Assembly (NCBI RefSeq): GCF_900169525.1 | Contig: NZ_LT821240.1 | Location: 248,001-312,000 of the forward strand | Length of the DNA stretch: 64,000 nt | Direction: 5' to 3' | Source: Corynebacterium pacaense | GTDB lineage: Bacteria > Actinomycetota > Actinomycetes > Mycobacteriales > Mycobacteriaceae | Shown here: one piece after another, positions 18,216 to 27,176 of the stretch | How positions within the stretch are numbered: position 1 is the stretch's first letter | Layout: every line of letters starts with the position of its first letter | The notes under the pieces: generated by a model | Seen by the model: the letters and a program-made list of their open reading frames with translations, nothing else | Databases searched by the model: none | Told to the model about the DNA's origin: nothing | Program-made: the position numbers and the translations under genes

Positions 18216-19193
18216 ATGGCGAAAACGCACAGGACGATAACGGAGCTGACCCGGTTGCTCAATTTGCTGCCCTATTTCCAGGCGCACCCGGATCGTTCCG
18301 TGATGGAAGCGGCGCGAGATCTCGGGCAGAGTCCGCAGGAGATCATGGAGGACCTCAACAGACTGTGGATGTGCGGCCTACCCGGACTGCTGCCCGGCGA
18401 TCTGGTGGATCTTGAGTCCTCCTACGCGCAGGTGAAGATCATCAATAGTCAGGGTCTGGACAAGCCTCTACGCCTGACCCCCACGGAGGCCGGGGTGCTC
18501 CTGCTATCCCTGGAGTCACTGGAGAATCTTCCGGGGGTGACCGATCAGGCCGCGGTGAAATCCGCGGCCGCCAAGCTTCGCTCGATCATGGGTGATGCGG
18601 CCGCCGCCGTCTATGACTCCGAGGCGCCTGAGAAGGACGGCGACACCCTCGCCACGATCCGTGCGGCGATGGACGGGCAGATCAAGGTCTCCTTCACCTA
18701 TCACTCCATTAGTTCTGACACGACCTCGACCCGGGTTGTCACACCGAACCTGATCTTCACCAACGAGGGTGAGACCTATCTTTCGGGGTGGGAGGAGAGG
18801 AGCGCGGGGCACCGCACCTTCCGACTGGACCGTATCCGGGATATCGTCCTGGTGAATGAGCCTGGCCAGGCCCATCCGCAGCCCTTCACCGCCGATGATC
18901 CCTTCAACGCGGTGGGTCACTCCGAGGTCGCCCGCGTGCTGATCCGCTCCGATGCCACCTGGTTGGCCGACTACATGAATCTGGAGCTGGCCGAGGGCGC
19001 GGAGCCGATCCTGGACGGGCAGGGCCGGGAGTGGTTCACCGTCACCGCACCGTTGTTGTCCAGGGACTGGTTCATCCGCTTCGCCATCAGTTACGCGGAT
19101 GTGCTGCATGTTCAGGACCCGGAGGACCTTCGGCTGGCGCTGCGCCAACGAGCCGACAGCGGTTTGGCGGCGTATGATCTTGGCGTACAGTAG
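18216..19193 (+). CDS. pafC: WYL-domain regulator PafC
   Basis: 325 residues, paralogue of PafB and its likely partner. N-terminal helix-turn-helix region (MAKTHRTITELTRLLNLLPYF onward, here abbreviated) and WYL domain (about 145-225, including VSFTYHSIS and ETYLSGWEERSAGHRTFRLDRI). The three-base gap to pafB implies equimolar translation. Last gene of the pupylation run before the Tat genes. Confidence 0.9.
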   Translation: MAKTHRTITELTRLLNLLPYFQAHPDRSVMEAARDLGQSPQEIMEDLNRLWMCGLPGLLPGDLVDLESSYAQVKIINSQGLDKPLRLTPTEAGVLLLSLESLENLPGVTDQAAVKSAAAKLRSIMGDAAAAVYDSEAPEKDGDTLATIRAAMDGQIKVSFTYHSISSDTTSTRVVTPNLIFTNEGETYLSGWEERSAGHRTFRLDRIRDIVLVNEPGQAHPQPFTADDPFNAVGHSEVARVLIRSDATWLADYMNLELAEGAEPILDGQGREWFTVTAPLLSRDWFIRFAISYADVLHVQDPEDLRLALRQRADSGLAAYDLGVQ

Positions 19194-19199
19194 GGTGAA

Positions 19200-19235
19200 A
19201 GTTTTTTTCACGCACCTTGTTTCAGTTTTTTTCAC
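19200..19235 (+). repeat. Two copies of AGTTTTTTTCAC before tatA
   Basis: Perfect 12-bp direct repeats at 19200-19211 and 19224-19235, start to start 24 bp. The first also forms a GTGAAA/TTTCAC hairpin followed by pyrimidines, so the region may act as a weak terminator of the paf operon or as a regulator site for tatA. Confidence 0.4.
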
Positions 19236-19276
19236 ACGTGGTTTCAGCGCCGCAATATGAGTTTGGAGTAGGTCAC

Positions 19277-19552
19277 ATGTCCCTTGGACCATGGGAAATT
19301 GCCATCATCGTCCTGTTGATCATTCTTCTTTTCGGAGCGAAGAAGCTACCCGACGCGGCACGATCGATCGGCCGCTCCATGCGCATCTTCAAATCCGAGG
19401 TCAAGGAGATGAACAAGGACGACGATGTCCCTGATCATCAGCCTCCCGCAGCACCCCAGCAGATCGCGGCTCCCCAGCCCAATTTCGAGCAGCACTATCA
19501 GCAGGAGCCCGACTACCGTCAGAACTACGAGGGTCCCAGGCGCGATTCCTAG
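19277..19552 (+). CDS. tatA: Twin-arginine translocase subunit TatA
   Basis: Pore-forming component of the Tat export system for folded proteins. 91 residues: a single N-terminal membrane helix, [22 protein letters not shown], with the FGxxKLP hinge (abbreviated), an amphipathic helix ([15 protein letters not shown]) and a polar tail. The ATG at 19277 has GGAGTAGG upstream. A longer in-frame start at 19217 would put 20 unnatural residues before the helix and is rejected. tatC follows. Confidence 0.95.
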   Translation: MSLGPWEIAIIVLLIILLFGAKKLPDAARSIGRSMRIFKSEVKEMNKDDDVPDHQPPAAPQQIAAPQPNFEQHYQQEPDYRQNYEGPRRDS

Positions 19553-19592
19553 TCCTCATCCGGACGGATAAACGGGGTAGGTCGGAGAAAAA

Positions 19593-20615
19593 TTGTCAGC
19601 GCCTTCAGAAACTCAGGGAAACGCTCAGAAATCCGCTTCAAGGCGGATTTCCCGGCGGAAGAAGAAGTCCCCGACCGGGGAGATGTCGATCGTCGATCAC
19701 GTCAAGGAATTTCGTCGACGGCTGTTGATTTCGCTGGCTGCTGTGGTGGTGGGAACCATCATTGGTTTCATCTGGTACCAGCTCACCATCCAGATCTGGG
19801 GGATCAGGATCCCCTCGCTCGGCGAGATTCTGCGCGGCCCCTATTGTTCCCTCCCGCCCGAGTCCAGGGCGGCATTCACCGCCGATGGCGGGTGTCGTCT
19901 CCTCGCCACCGGCCCCTTCGATCCCTTCATGCTTCGGCTGAAGGTGTCCGCGCTGGTGGGCGTGGTGCTGGCCTCCCCGGTGTGGCTTGCTCAGGTCTGG
20001 GGCTTCATCACTCCGGGGCTGATGAAGAACGAGCGTCGGTGGACCTCGGTCTTCGTCTCCATCGCCGTGGTGCTCTTCGTCGCCGGCGCCGTTCTGGCAT
20101 ACTTCATCGTCGCATTCGGATTGGAGTTCCTGCTCACCATCGGCGATGAAACCCAGACCACCGCCCTGACGGGTGACCGCTACTTCGGCTTCCTTCTTAT
20201 GCTGTTGCTGATCTTCGGCGTGAGCTTCGAGGTTCCGTTGATCATCGGCATGCTCAACGTGGCCGGTGTGCTGACCTACGATTCCATCAAGGACAAGCGC
20301 CGCATCATCATCATGGCGCTGTTCGTTTTCGCAGCCTTCATGACACCGGGTCAGGATCCCGTCTCGATGCTGGCTCTGGCCGTCTCCCTGACCCTGCTGG
20401 TGGAGGTGGCGATCCAGTTCTGCCGCATCAATGACAGGCGACGGGAGAAGCAACGCCCCGACTGGCTGGATGAGGACGATCTCTCCGCCTCACCGCTGGA
20501 TGCCGCACCGGGCGGAACCGATGCTCCGCAGCCGTTGGAGGCACCAGAGGCAGTCGAACCCACCCCGCAGGCCAGCTTCCGCAGCACCGGTTCCGACTTC
20601 AGGGACGTGCTCTAG
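19593..20615 (+). CDS. tatC: Twin-arginine translocase subunit TatC
   Basis: Receptor for twin-arginine signal peptides. 340 residues with six membrane segments, the N-terminal MSIVDHVKEFRRRLLISL (conserved TatC signature, about residue 32) and FITPGLMKNERRW (about 140). The C-terminal 70 residues are cytoplasmic and Pro/acid-rich. The start is TTG at 19593, behind GGAGAA. The N-terminus before the signature is longer and more basic than in enteric TatC. Lies 40 nt after tatA. Confidence 0.95.
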   Translation: MSAPSETQGNAQKSASRRISRRKKKSPTGEMSIVDHVKEFRRRLLISLAAVVVGTIIGFIWYQLTIQIWGIRIPSLGEILRGPYCSLPPESRAAFTADGGCRLLATGPFDPFMLRLKVSALVGVVLASPVWLAQVWGFITPGLMKNERRWTSVFVSIAVVLFVAGAVLAYFIVAFGLEFLLTIGDETQTTALTGDRYFGFLLMLLLIFGVSFEVPLIIGMLNVAGVLTYDSIKDKRRIIIMALFVFAAFMTPGQDPVSMLALAVSLTLLVEVAIQFCRINDRRREKQRPDWLDEDDLSASPLDAAPGGTDAPQPLEAPEAVEPTPQASFRSTGSDFRDVL

Positions 20616-20628
20616 TTCCGTCGACGGG

Positions 20629-20634
20629 TAATCT
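20629..20634 (+). promoter_or_regulatory. -10 element of the Ski2-like helicase
   Basis: TAATCT ends 7 nt before the ATG at 20642, predicting a leaderless message within the short tatC-helicase gap. Confidence 0.45.
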
Positions 20635-20641
20635 GAGGCGC

Positions 20642-23416
20642 ATGAGCTTAACCCCGGACCCGCATTTTCCAGAATTCTCCGCAGAACTCGGATTCGAACT
20701 CGATCCCTTCCAGATCTCCGGCTGCCGTGCCGTGGAGGCGGGCCATGGTGTCCTCGTCTGCGCGCCCACCGGTGCCGGCAAGACGGTGGTCGGGGAGTTT
20801 GCGGTGTCTCTTGCGCTGTCCCGGGGCACCAAGTGCTTCTACACCACCCCCATCAAGGCGCTGAGCAATCAGAAGTACCACGATCTGGTGGCCAGGCACG
20901 GTGCCGAGGTCGTCGGCCTGCTCACCGGTGACGTCTCTATCAACCACGACGCTGAGATCGTGGTGATGACAACGGAGGTGCTGCGCAACATGATCTATGC
21001 GGGGTCACCCGCCCTGGACCGGCTCAGCCACGTGGTGATGGACGAGATCCACTTCCTTGCCGATGCTTCCCGCGGCGCGGTGTGGGAGGAGGTGATCCTG
21101 AACCTTGATGAATCCATAAGGATCATCGGCCTTTCTGCGACGGTGTCCAACTCGGAGGAGTTCGGAGAGTGGTTGAGCACGGTGCGCGGGGATACCAGGG
21201 TGATCGTCACCGACCACCGACCAGTTCCCCTGGATCAGTACATGATGGTCCACCGGAAGGTTCTTCCTCTGTTTGAACCGGGTTCGGACGGCCGGGTCAA
21301 CCGCGAGTTGGAGGCGGTGATCGACAGGTTGAACGAGCGCAGCAGCGAGCAGGGCCGCTCCGAGTTCCGGGCGGGGGAGGGTTTCCGCACCCGCAGCAGG
21401 GGCGAGGAACGCGGTGGTCGACCGCGCGAGCAGGATCGCCACCGCCCGCTCGGTAGGCCCGAGGTTCTCACCGTGCTCAAGGGCATGAACATGCTGCCGG
21501 CGATCACCTTCATCTTCTCCCGTGCCGGATGCGATGGTGCGCTCTACCAGTGTCTGCGCTCGAGACTGATTCTGACGGATCAGGAGGAATCGGAGGAGAT
21601 CGCCCGGATCATCGACGCCGGAGTGACCGGAATTCCGGAGGAGGACCTGCACGTCCTCAACTTCAGGCAGTGGCGCGCGGCCCTCATGCGCGGTTTCGCG
21701 GCCCATCACGCAGGCATGCTACCGGCCTTCCGGCACATCGTGGAGGAGCTCTTTGTCAAAGGGCTCGTCCGCGCGGTCTTCGCCACCGAGACGCTGGCAC
21801 TGGGCATAAACATGCCGGCCCGGACCGTCGTCCTGGAAAAGCTGGTCAAGTTCAACGGCGAGGCACACGTGGATCTGACGCCGGGGCAGTACACGCAGCT
21901 GACCGGACGAGCCGGCCGGAGGGGGATAGATGTCCTCGGAAACGCTGTGGTGCAGTGGTCCCCGGCGATGGACCCCAGGTTCGTGGCGGGTCTGGCCTCC
22001 ACCCGCACCTATCCGCTGATCTCCACCTTCGCTCCCGGGTACAACATGTCGGTCAATCTGCTCAAGACGATCGGTTATGAGCAGTCCCTCCGCCTGCTGG
22101 AGAAGTCCTTCGCCCAGTTCCAGGCGGATGGCTCCGTCGTCGGTGAGGTTCGTGAGATCGAACGTGCGGAACACCGGGTGAGGGATCTTCGCGCTCAGTT
22201 GGACAGGGAGATCACCGCGGCGAATCCGGGGATACCCGGCGGTGGTGATGTCATTGATTCCTTCCTCACGTATATGCAGCTTCGCAGGGATCTCACGGAG
22301 GAGGAGAAGGACAACCGCAGGCACGGTGTCGAGCAGAGACAGCTGGAGACCGTTCGCGTCCTCTCGAAGCTCCAACTGGGTGAGGTTATCGCCATGCCCG
22401 GACGCAAACGGCCCGTGCTGGCCGTGGTGGTCACCCCCGCCAACCAGGCCCGGGATCCGCGGCCCTGGGTGACCACGGAGTCGGGGTGGTCGGGGCGTAT
22501 CGACGCGGAGTCCTTCACAAATGCACCCATTGTTGTCGGGCACATGAGGTTGCCCCGCGGAGTCGTCCATGCCCCGCGCAGCAACACCCGCCAGGTGCAG
22601 GACGAATTCCGCCGCGGACACTACCCGCGGCCGAAGAAGTTGAAGGAGTTCGCGCGGATCGGGCCGAGCGCCAGGGTCACCGAGCTCAGGGCCGCCATCC
22701 GCGAACATCCGGCGCACGATTGGCCGGATCGCGAACAGCTCGCCCGCACCGCGGAACGCCTGCTGCGCAAGCAGCACGATCTCGAGCGGATCCAGGGGAA
22801 GATCTCCAGGGCGAAGGAGACCCTCGGTCGGCATTTTGAGAGGATCCTGGCACTGCTGGCGGAGATGGACTATGTCGATTACAGCGATCCGAGCAATCCC
22901 GTGATCACCGAGGAGGGCGAGCGCCTGGCCAGGGTCCACAATGAATCCGACCTCCTGGTGGCGCAGTGTCTCAAACGGGGCATCTGGGAGGATCTCGATC
23001 CCGCCGAACTCGCGGGTGTGGTGAGCATGTGCACCTTCGAGAACCGCAAGGCCACCGGTGGAGAGCCCGACGCGGCGAGCGAGGAGATGGCCGAGGCGAT
23101 GAACAACACGGTGCGCATCTGGACCGAGCTGAGTGCGGATGAGCAGCGGCACCGACTTCCCACCACCCGCCAGCCGGAGGGTGGCTTTGCACTCGCCGTC
23201 CACCAGTGGGCCGCGGGTGCGCCACTGGGTTACTGCATGGCGGCTGCCGCGGAGTCGGGGGCGGAGCTGACCCCGGGTGATTTCGTGCGTTGGTGCAGGC
23301 AGGTCATCGATCTGCTCGAGCAGGTCGCCAAGACGGGCTACAGCGATGAGATGGCCCGCACCGCGCGACGTGCTGTCGATGCGATCCGTCGCGGTGTGGT
23401 TGCCATTGGCTCATAG
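20642..23416 (+). CDS. helY: Ski2/Mtr4-like ATP-dependent RNA helicase
   Basis: Superfamily 2 helicase of 924 residues. Walker A APTGAGKT (about 41), motif II VMDEIHFL (about 131; DEIH box), motif III LSATVSN (about 163), motif V/VI region with ETLALGINMPARTVV and QLTGRAGRRG (about 420). A C-terminal arch-like region resembles Mtr4/Ski2 proteins. Actinobacterial homologues are called HelY; a role in RNA turnover is inferred. The sequence between motifs III and IV is unusually rich in Arg and Glu (about residues 235-265). Confidence 0.92.
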   Translation: MSLTPDPHFPEFSAELGFELDPFQISGCRAVEAGHGVLVCAPTGAGKTVVGEFAVSLALSRGTKCFYTTPIKALSNQKYHDLVARHGAEVVGLLTGDVSINHDAEIVVMTTEVLRNMIYAGSPALDRLSHVVMDEIHFLADASRGAVWEEVILNLDESIRIIGLSATVSNSEEFGEWLSTVRGDTRVIVTDHRPVPLDQYMMVHRKVLPLFEPGSDGRVNRELEAVIDRLNERSSEQGRSEFRAGEGFRTRSRGEERGGRPREQDRHRPLGRPEVLTVLKGMNMLPAITFIFSRAGCDGALYQCLRSRLILTDQEESEEIARIIDAGVTGIPEEDLHVLNFRQWRAALMRGFAAHHAGMLPAFRHIVEELFVKGLVRAVFATETLALGINMPARTVVLEKLVKFNGEAHVDLTPGQYTQLTGRAGRRGIDVLGNAVVQWSPAMDPRFVAGLASTRTYPLISTFAPGYNMSVNLLKTIGYEQSLRLLEKSFAQFQADGSVVGEVREIERAEHRVRDLRAQLDREITAANPGIPGGGDVIDSFLTYMQLRRDLTEEEKDNRRHGVEQRQLETVRVLSKLQLGEVIAMPGRKRPVLAVVVTPANQARDPRPWVTTESGWSGRIDAESFTNAPIVVGHMRLPRGVVHAPRSNTRQVQDEFRRGHYPRPKKLKEFARIGPSARVTELRAAIREHPAHDWPDREQLARTAERLLRKQHDLERIQGKISRAKETLGRHFERILALLAEMDYVDYSDPSNPVITEEGERLARVHNESDLLVAQCLKRGIWEDLDPAELAGVVSMCTFENRKATGGEPDAASEEMAEAMNNTVRIWTELSADEQRHRLPTTRQPEGGFALAVHQWAAGAPLGYCMAAAAESGAELTPGDFVRWCRQVIDLLEQVAKTGYSDEMARTARRAVDAIRRGVVAIGS

Positions 23417-23452
23417 CTCCGGTGACGGTGTCCGTGACGAAAGTACCGCCAT

Positions 23453-23479
23453 TCGAACACTGTTCGAAATTATGTTCGA
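23453..23479. promoter_or_regulatory. LexA (SOS) box before the DUF222/HNH gene
   Basis: TCGAAATTATGTTCGA at 23464-23479 fits the corynebacterial LexA consensus TCGAA(A/C)ANNTGTTCGA at 15 of 16 positions by my count. A second palindrome, TCGAACACTGTTCGA (23453-23467), overlaps it but has one base too few between the arms. The box overlaps the expected -35 of a TATGCT -10 hexamer at 23499-23504. Confidence 0.65.
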
Positions 23480-23539
23480 GCGTGTCCTCCTTCTGCTCTA
23501 TGCTCTGAGGTGGAACCATCACACCAGGGGGTGCACGTC

Positions 23540-24691
23540 GTGACCGTACAGACCTACTTCTGCCATCAGAACCCGAACAGTGCGCAGTCGTTTGTCAACT
23601 ATGAAATAACCAAATCCATCTACCATCAATGGCAGCTCCTTCTCTCCGAGGACGAGCATGACGCCGATTCACTGGTCACAGAACTCATGCGGGTCACCGG
23701 GCAGAGCAGGAATGACGTGAACAAGGCCATCAAGGCCGATCGGTTGCTCAAGCTTCTTCCCGAGCTCCGGGTCCTCGTCGAGGAGATGTTTCATGTCGGG
23801 ATCTCCTATCTGGCCAGAATCATGGACGCGATCTCCCGGGCGCACGGAAGCATCCTGTCGGTTCTGGAGCAGCGCATCGTCGACAGGCTTACACCGCGCG
23901 TCGCCGACGAGGCCATGATCCAGGCCAGCGATCTGGCGGGGCTGATCACGAAATGGATCAAGGAGCTCGACCCGACCTTCCAGGGTCCCCGGCCACGCAG
24001 TGAACGCGACTCGGAGTATCTCGAGTTTGATACCCGCGGGGATTCCACCTATATCCGCGGAAAACTGGCCAGCGCCGATGCCCGGAGGCTCCTGGACACG
24101 CTGACATCGGTGGGAAAGGGAAGGATGTCCCTGCCGGAGGCACTGCGGGCATTCCTGGATCGGAGGGCACCGCTCCGCGTGGTTCAGTACCTTTACACCC
24201 CGAAGGACCGGGGGCGGCCGTGGATTGCCGGTGTCGGATACCTCGGCGCGGTACTGGCGGCGGACTGGGAGGAACGGATCAAAAGGTCAGAGGACCTCGA
24301 TGAAATGGAGAATGTGGTCGAACCGGGGTACCGGCCCAGCAGGAGGATGCGGGCCGCGGTGATGGCCCGAGATGGGCACTGCCGTTTCCCCAGCTGCTCG
24401 GTCCCGGCCGACCGCTGCCAACTTGACCACGTCCTGGCCTGGGAGAAGGGAGGACCGACCGCGATGTACAACCTGATCTGCTGCTGTCAGCATCACCACA
24501 ACATGAAATCGGATGGGCGCTACCGTCCCGAGCTCAATGAAGGCGGCGAGGTGATGTGGATCGGCCCGATGAACCAGCCGGTGGTCACCTCACCGCTGGG
24601 ACCCTTCGCGGAGGTGATGCCCACGGGGCTATGGGGCCAGACCCTCCGCCAGCGAATGGCTGGATGGTGTGACCGCAGGCGCCGAGGTTAG
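23540..24691 (+). CDS. DUF222 / HNH endonuclease (13E12 family)
   Basis: 383 residues. The N-terminal two thirds match the DUF222 family (13E12 repeat proteins of mycobacteria). The C-terminal HNH nuclease contains CRFPSCSV, QLDHVLAWEKGGPT and the second Cys/His set CCCQHHHNMKS, so zinc ligands and the catalytic His are intact. Cellular role is unknown; several mycobacterial members are SOS-induced. The GTG at 23540 has AGGGGG 8 nt upstream; GTGs at 23510 and 23531 are alternatives. The LexA box upstream supports damage induction. The end overlaps the convergent protease gene by 4 bp. Confidence 0.85.
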   Translation: MTVQTYFCHQNPNSAQSFVNYEITKSIYHQWQLLLSEDEHDADSLVTELMRVTGQSRNDVNKAIKADRLLKLLPELRVLVEEMFHVGISYLARIMDAISRAHGSILSVLEQRIVDRLTPRVADEAMIQASDLAGLITKWIKELDPTFQGPRPRSERDSEYLEFDTRGDSTYIRGKLASADARRLLDTLTSVGKGRMSLPEALRAFLDRRAPLRVVQYLYTPKDRGRPWIAGVGYLGAVLAADWEERIKRSEDLDEMENVVEPGYRPSRRMRAAVMARDGHCRFPSCSVPADRCQLDHVLAWEKGGPTAMYNLICCCQHHHNMKSDGRYRPELNEGGEVMWIGPMNQPVVTSPLGPFAEVMPTGLWGQTLRQRMAGWCDRRRRG

Positions 24692-25296
24692 CGCAGCTGA
24701 TCCATCGCCCACTGGATTTCCGGAAGGAAGGGGCCAACCTGCGCCACCGTGGCTAGACCGGTGTTGAATCCCAGAGGATCGGTGATCATTGACTGGATCG
24801 CGTAAACGATGCCGTCCTTGAGCACCGGACCACCGGAGTCACCACGAATCGCCCTGTCCGGAGCATTGAGGACAAGGGCGCCGTGCCGCACGCGGGTGAT
24901 CCTGTTCCGGGAGACGTTGCCCGGAATCGCCGTGATCACCCGCCCGTGCAGCTCTTTCGGCGCCAGTCCCCGAGGTTGGCCACCGAAACCGGTGGTCAGG
25001 GTGGAATGGCCGATGCGGAGGGTGTCGGTAGCCATGCCGGGGAGCTTCATGGTCGGAGCATGGCCATTCAGGCGGAGTACCGCGATGTCGGTGCCGAAGA
25101 TGGCCAGGTGGCGGTTCGCCGTACCCGAGTAGGTCTGGTTCCTAACCCGGATCACAGCTGCGGGACCATGGAGAAAGTGCGCAGCGGTGATTATGAATCC
25201 CGCCCTGTCTGTGACCGGATCCATCGACCCGGTTGTCAGGACCCCGGTTGCGTAACGTCCCGCGGAGTTTAAACGGACGGTGTGGGAAAGTCTCAC
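24688..25296 (-). CDS. Trypsin-like serine protease without signal peptide
   Basis: Chymotrypsin-fold protease with the full catalytic triad in order: His in ITAAHFL, Asp in GTDIAVLRL, Ser in RGDSGGPV. The product is 202 residues from the GTG at 25296, or 212 from an upstream ATG at 25326. Neither start gives a hydrophobic signal sequence or a twin-arginine motif, unusual for this normally secreted family. The GTG is preferred since TAGCTT (minus strand, 25304-25309) ends 7 nt before it, as in a leaderless message. It is divergent from the Xaa-Pro peptidase, whose start codon overlaps the longer version. Substrate is unknown. Confidence 0.8.
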   Translation of the reverse strand: MRLSHTVRLNSAGRYATGVLTTGSMDPVTDRAGFIITAAHFLHGPAAVIRVRNQTYSGTANRHLAIFGTDIAVLRLNGHAPTMKLPGMATDTLRIGHSTLTTGFGGQPRGLAPKELHGRVITAIPGNVSRNRITRVRHGALVLNAPDRAIRGDSGGPVLKDGIVYAIQSMITDPLGFNTGLATVAQVGPFLPEIQWAMDQLR

Positions 25297-25303
25297 ATCC
25301 ACA

Positions 25304-25316
25304 AAGCTACTAGGGT
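25304..25316. promoter_or_regulatory. Back-to-back -10 elements of protease and Xaa-Pro peptidase
   Basis: On the minus strand TAGCTT (25304-25309) serves the protease start at 25296, 7 nt away. On the plus strand TAGGGT (25311-25316) serves the ATG at 25325, 8 nt away. The two promoters would collide over this 13-bp region and could exclude each other. Confidence 0.4.
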
Positions 25317-25324
25317 TGGATGCC

Positions 25325-26437
25325 ATGAGTATTTTTCCCCCGGAGGTCTACACCCGCAGGATCGCCGCTGCGCAACGAGGTGCGAAGGCGGCGGGCCTTG
25401 ACGGCCTCATCATCGGAAGCGGTGCGGAACTGGCGTACCTGACCGGTTCCTGGCTATCCACGCATGAGCGACTGAGCGCGCTGGTGATCCCTGCGGATGG
25501 TGCACCCACCATGGTCATCCCCGCCGTCGACCGCGGGGATGGTGCCCTGTCCGCCATCCCGGACCTGAACATCATCGCATGGGTCGACGGTGAGGATCCG
25601 CACGCGCTCGCGGTGGGGGCGGTGGGCGCGGAGTCGATCTCGGCTCTCGCCATCGGCTCGAGCATCACCGCCGATCACCTGATTCCGCTGCAGGAACTGA
25701 TGGGGCGTTCCGCTCAGACGGTGCTCGCGGCACGGGTTCTCGCCGAACTCTTCGTGGCGAAGGATCCCGAGGAGATCGACCAGCTCCGCGCAGCCGGCCG
25801 CGCGATCGACCGCGTTCACCGGCAGGTTCCACACCTGCTCCGTGCAGGACGGACGGAGAGCGAGGTGGCCGATGACATCAGCGCGCTGATCCTGCGGGAA
25901 CACAGCGCCGTCGACTTCATCATCGTCGGTTCCGGCCCCAACGGTGCCAACCCGCACCACAGCTTCTCCGACCGCGTCCTGGTTCCCGGCGACGTCGTCG
26001 TCGTCGACATCGGGGGCACCTACGGTCTCGGATATCATTCCGACTGCACGCGGACCTATGTCGTCGAGGGCGGGGTGGTTCCGGAGGATTTTCGGAGACT
26101 CTACGACGTCCTGCACGAGGCTCAGCTGGCCGCCCGCACCCAGGCGCGCCCCGGGGTCACGGCGTGGTCGGTGGACAGCGCCGCGCGCGGAATCATCGAG
26201 GACGCCGGCTACGGCGCCGAGTTCATCCACCGGACCGGGCACGGCATCGGACTGTCCACCCATGAGGAACCCTTCATCATGGCCGGCAATGAGCTGATCC
26301 TGGAACCCGGAATGACCTTCTCCATCGAACCGGGGATCTACGTCGAGGGCCGGTACGGTGCGCGAATAGAGGATATAGTCACCATCACCGAGGACGGCTG
26401 TGAGCTTCTGAACAATCTTCCCAGGGAGCTGCGTTGA
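25325..26437 (+). CDS. pepQ: Xaa-Pro dipeptidase/aminopeptidase, M24 family
   Basis: Dinuclear-metal peptidase cleaving Xaa-Pro bonds; 370 residues. The pita-bread fold is indicated by the five metal ligands: Asp in VVDIGGTYGLGYHSDCTR (two Asp), His in RTGHGIGLSTHE, Glu in FSIEPGIYVEGR, and Glu in ARIEDIV. An N-terminal creatinase-like domain precedes them. The chosen ATG begins MSIFPPEVYTRR. The following SDR gene overlaps its stop by 3 bases (TTGA), implying translational coupling. Confidence 0.93.
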   Translation: MSIFPPEVYTRRIAAAQRGAKAAGLDGLIIGSGAELAYLTGSWLSTHERLSALVIPADGAPTMVIPAVDRGDGALSAIPDLNIIAWVDGEDPHALAVGAVGAESISALAIGSSITADHLIPLQELMGRSAQTVLAARVLAELFVAKDPEEIDQLRAAGRAIDRVHRQVPHLLRAGRTESEVADDISALILREHSAVDFIIVGSGPNGANPHHSFSDRVLVPGDVVVVDIGGTYGLGYHSDCTRTYVVEGGVVPEDFRRLYDVLHEAQLAARTQARPGVTAWSVDSAARGIIEDAGYGAEFIHRTGHGIGLSTHEEPFIMAGNELILEPGMTFSIEPGIYVEGRYGARIEDIVTITEDGCELLNNLPRELR

Positions 26438-27153
26438 GTATCCTCATCCTCGGTGGGACCTCGGACATCGGCGGCGAGATCGCGAGGCTGCTCTGCCCCG
26501 GTGAACAGGTCGTCCTGGCAGCCAGGCGCCCCGGGGCGCTGCCGGAACTTCCCGGGGCGGAGGAGGTCCACCCACTTGCTTTCGACGCCACGGTTCTCAG
26601 TTCCCATCGCGGGCTGATCACCCGGGCGTTCGAGCTCGCCGGGCCGATCAAGGTGGCGGTGGTCGCCTTCGGCATGCTCGGGGACCAGCATCTGGCGGAA
26701 TCGGACGAGAACCATGCCGTGGAGATCGCGACCCTGGACTACACCGCACAGGTTTCCATGCTCACGGTGCTCGCCGATGAGCTGCGAAAGCAGAGCCAGC
26801 GGTCCACCATCGTCGCCTTTTCCTCAATCGCGGGCTGGCGGCCGCGACGCGCGAACTATGTTTACGGGTCCACCAAGGCCGGGCTCGACGCCTTCTGCCA
26901 GGGTTTGAGCGATGCGCTGCACGGCAGCAACGTCTCATTGATCACCGCCCGCCCGGGGTTCGTCATCGGATCCATGACCAGGGGGATGTCACCGGCGCCG
27001 ATGTCGGTGTACCCCTCCGATGTCGCCACGGCCGTTGTCCGGGCGATCAATGGTCGGCGCAGCACAACGATCTGGGTGCCCGCCCGGCTGCGGATCCTTG
27101 CCTGGATCATGAAGCTGGTGCCCCGACCGGTGTGGCGAAGAATGCCGCGCTGA
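26434..27153 (+). CDS. Short-chain dehydrogenase/reductase (DprE2-like)
   Basis: 239-residue NAD(P)H-dependent oxidoreductase. Cofactor motif ILGGTSDIGGE at residue 5, catalytic S in VAFSSIAGW, and Y-x3-K in NYVYGSTKAG. It resembles DprE2-type reductases, which reduce a decaprenyl-phospho-keto-sugar in arabinan synthesis, but the real DprE2 is usually encoded with DprE1 elsewhere, so this may be a paralogue with another substrate. TTG start overlapping the pepQ stop; RBS AGGGAG lies inside pepQ. Confidence 0.82.
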   Translation: MSILILGGTSDIGGEIARLLCPGEQVVLAARRPGALPELPGAEEVHPLAFDATVLSSHRGLITRAFELAGPIKVAVVAFGMLGDQHLAESDENHAVEIATLDYTAQVSMLTVLADELRKQSQRSTIVAFSSIAGWRPRRANYVYGSTKAGLDAFCQGLSDALHGSNVSLITARPGFVIGSMTRGMSPAPMSVYPSDVATAVVRAINGRRSTTIWVPARLRILAWIMKLVPRPVWRRMPR

Positions 27154-27163
27154 GATGAGCAAC

Positions 27164-27169
27164 TAGATT
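27164..27169 (+). promoter_or_regulatory. -10 element of cobL (leaderless)
   Basis: TAGATT ends 7 nt before the ATG at 27177. No cobalamin riboswitch precedes this operon; the upstream gap is only 23 bp. Confidence 0.5.
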
Positions 27170-27176
27170 AGGTGGA

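Noticed and set aside
23453..23467. First palindrome TCGAACACTGTTCGA as a second LexA site
   Set aside because: Only three bases separate the arms, while LexA boxes have four; kept only as part of the region, with the second box as the real candidate.
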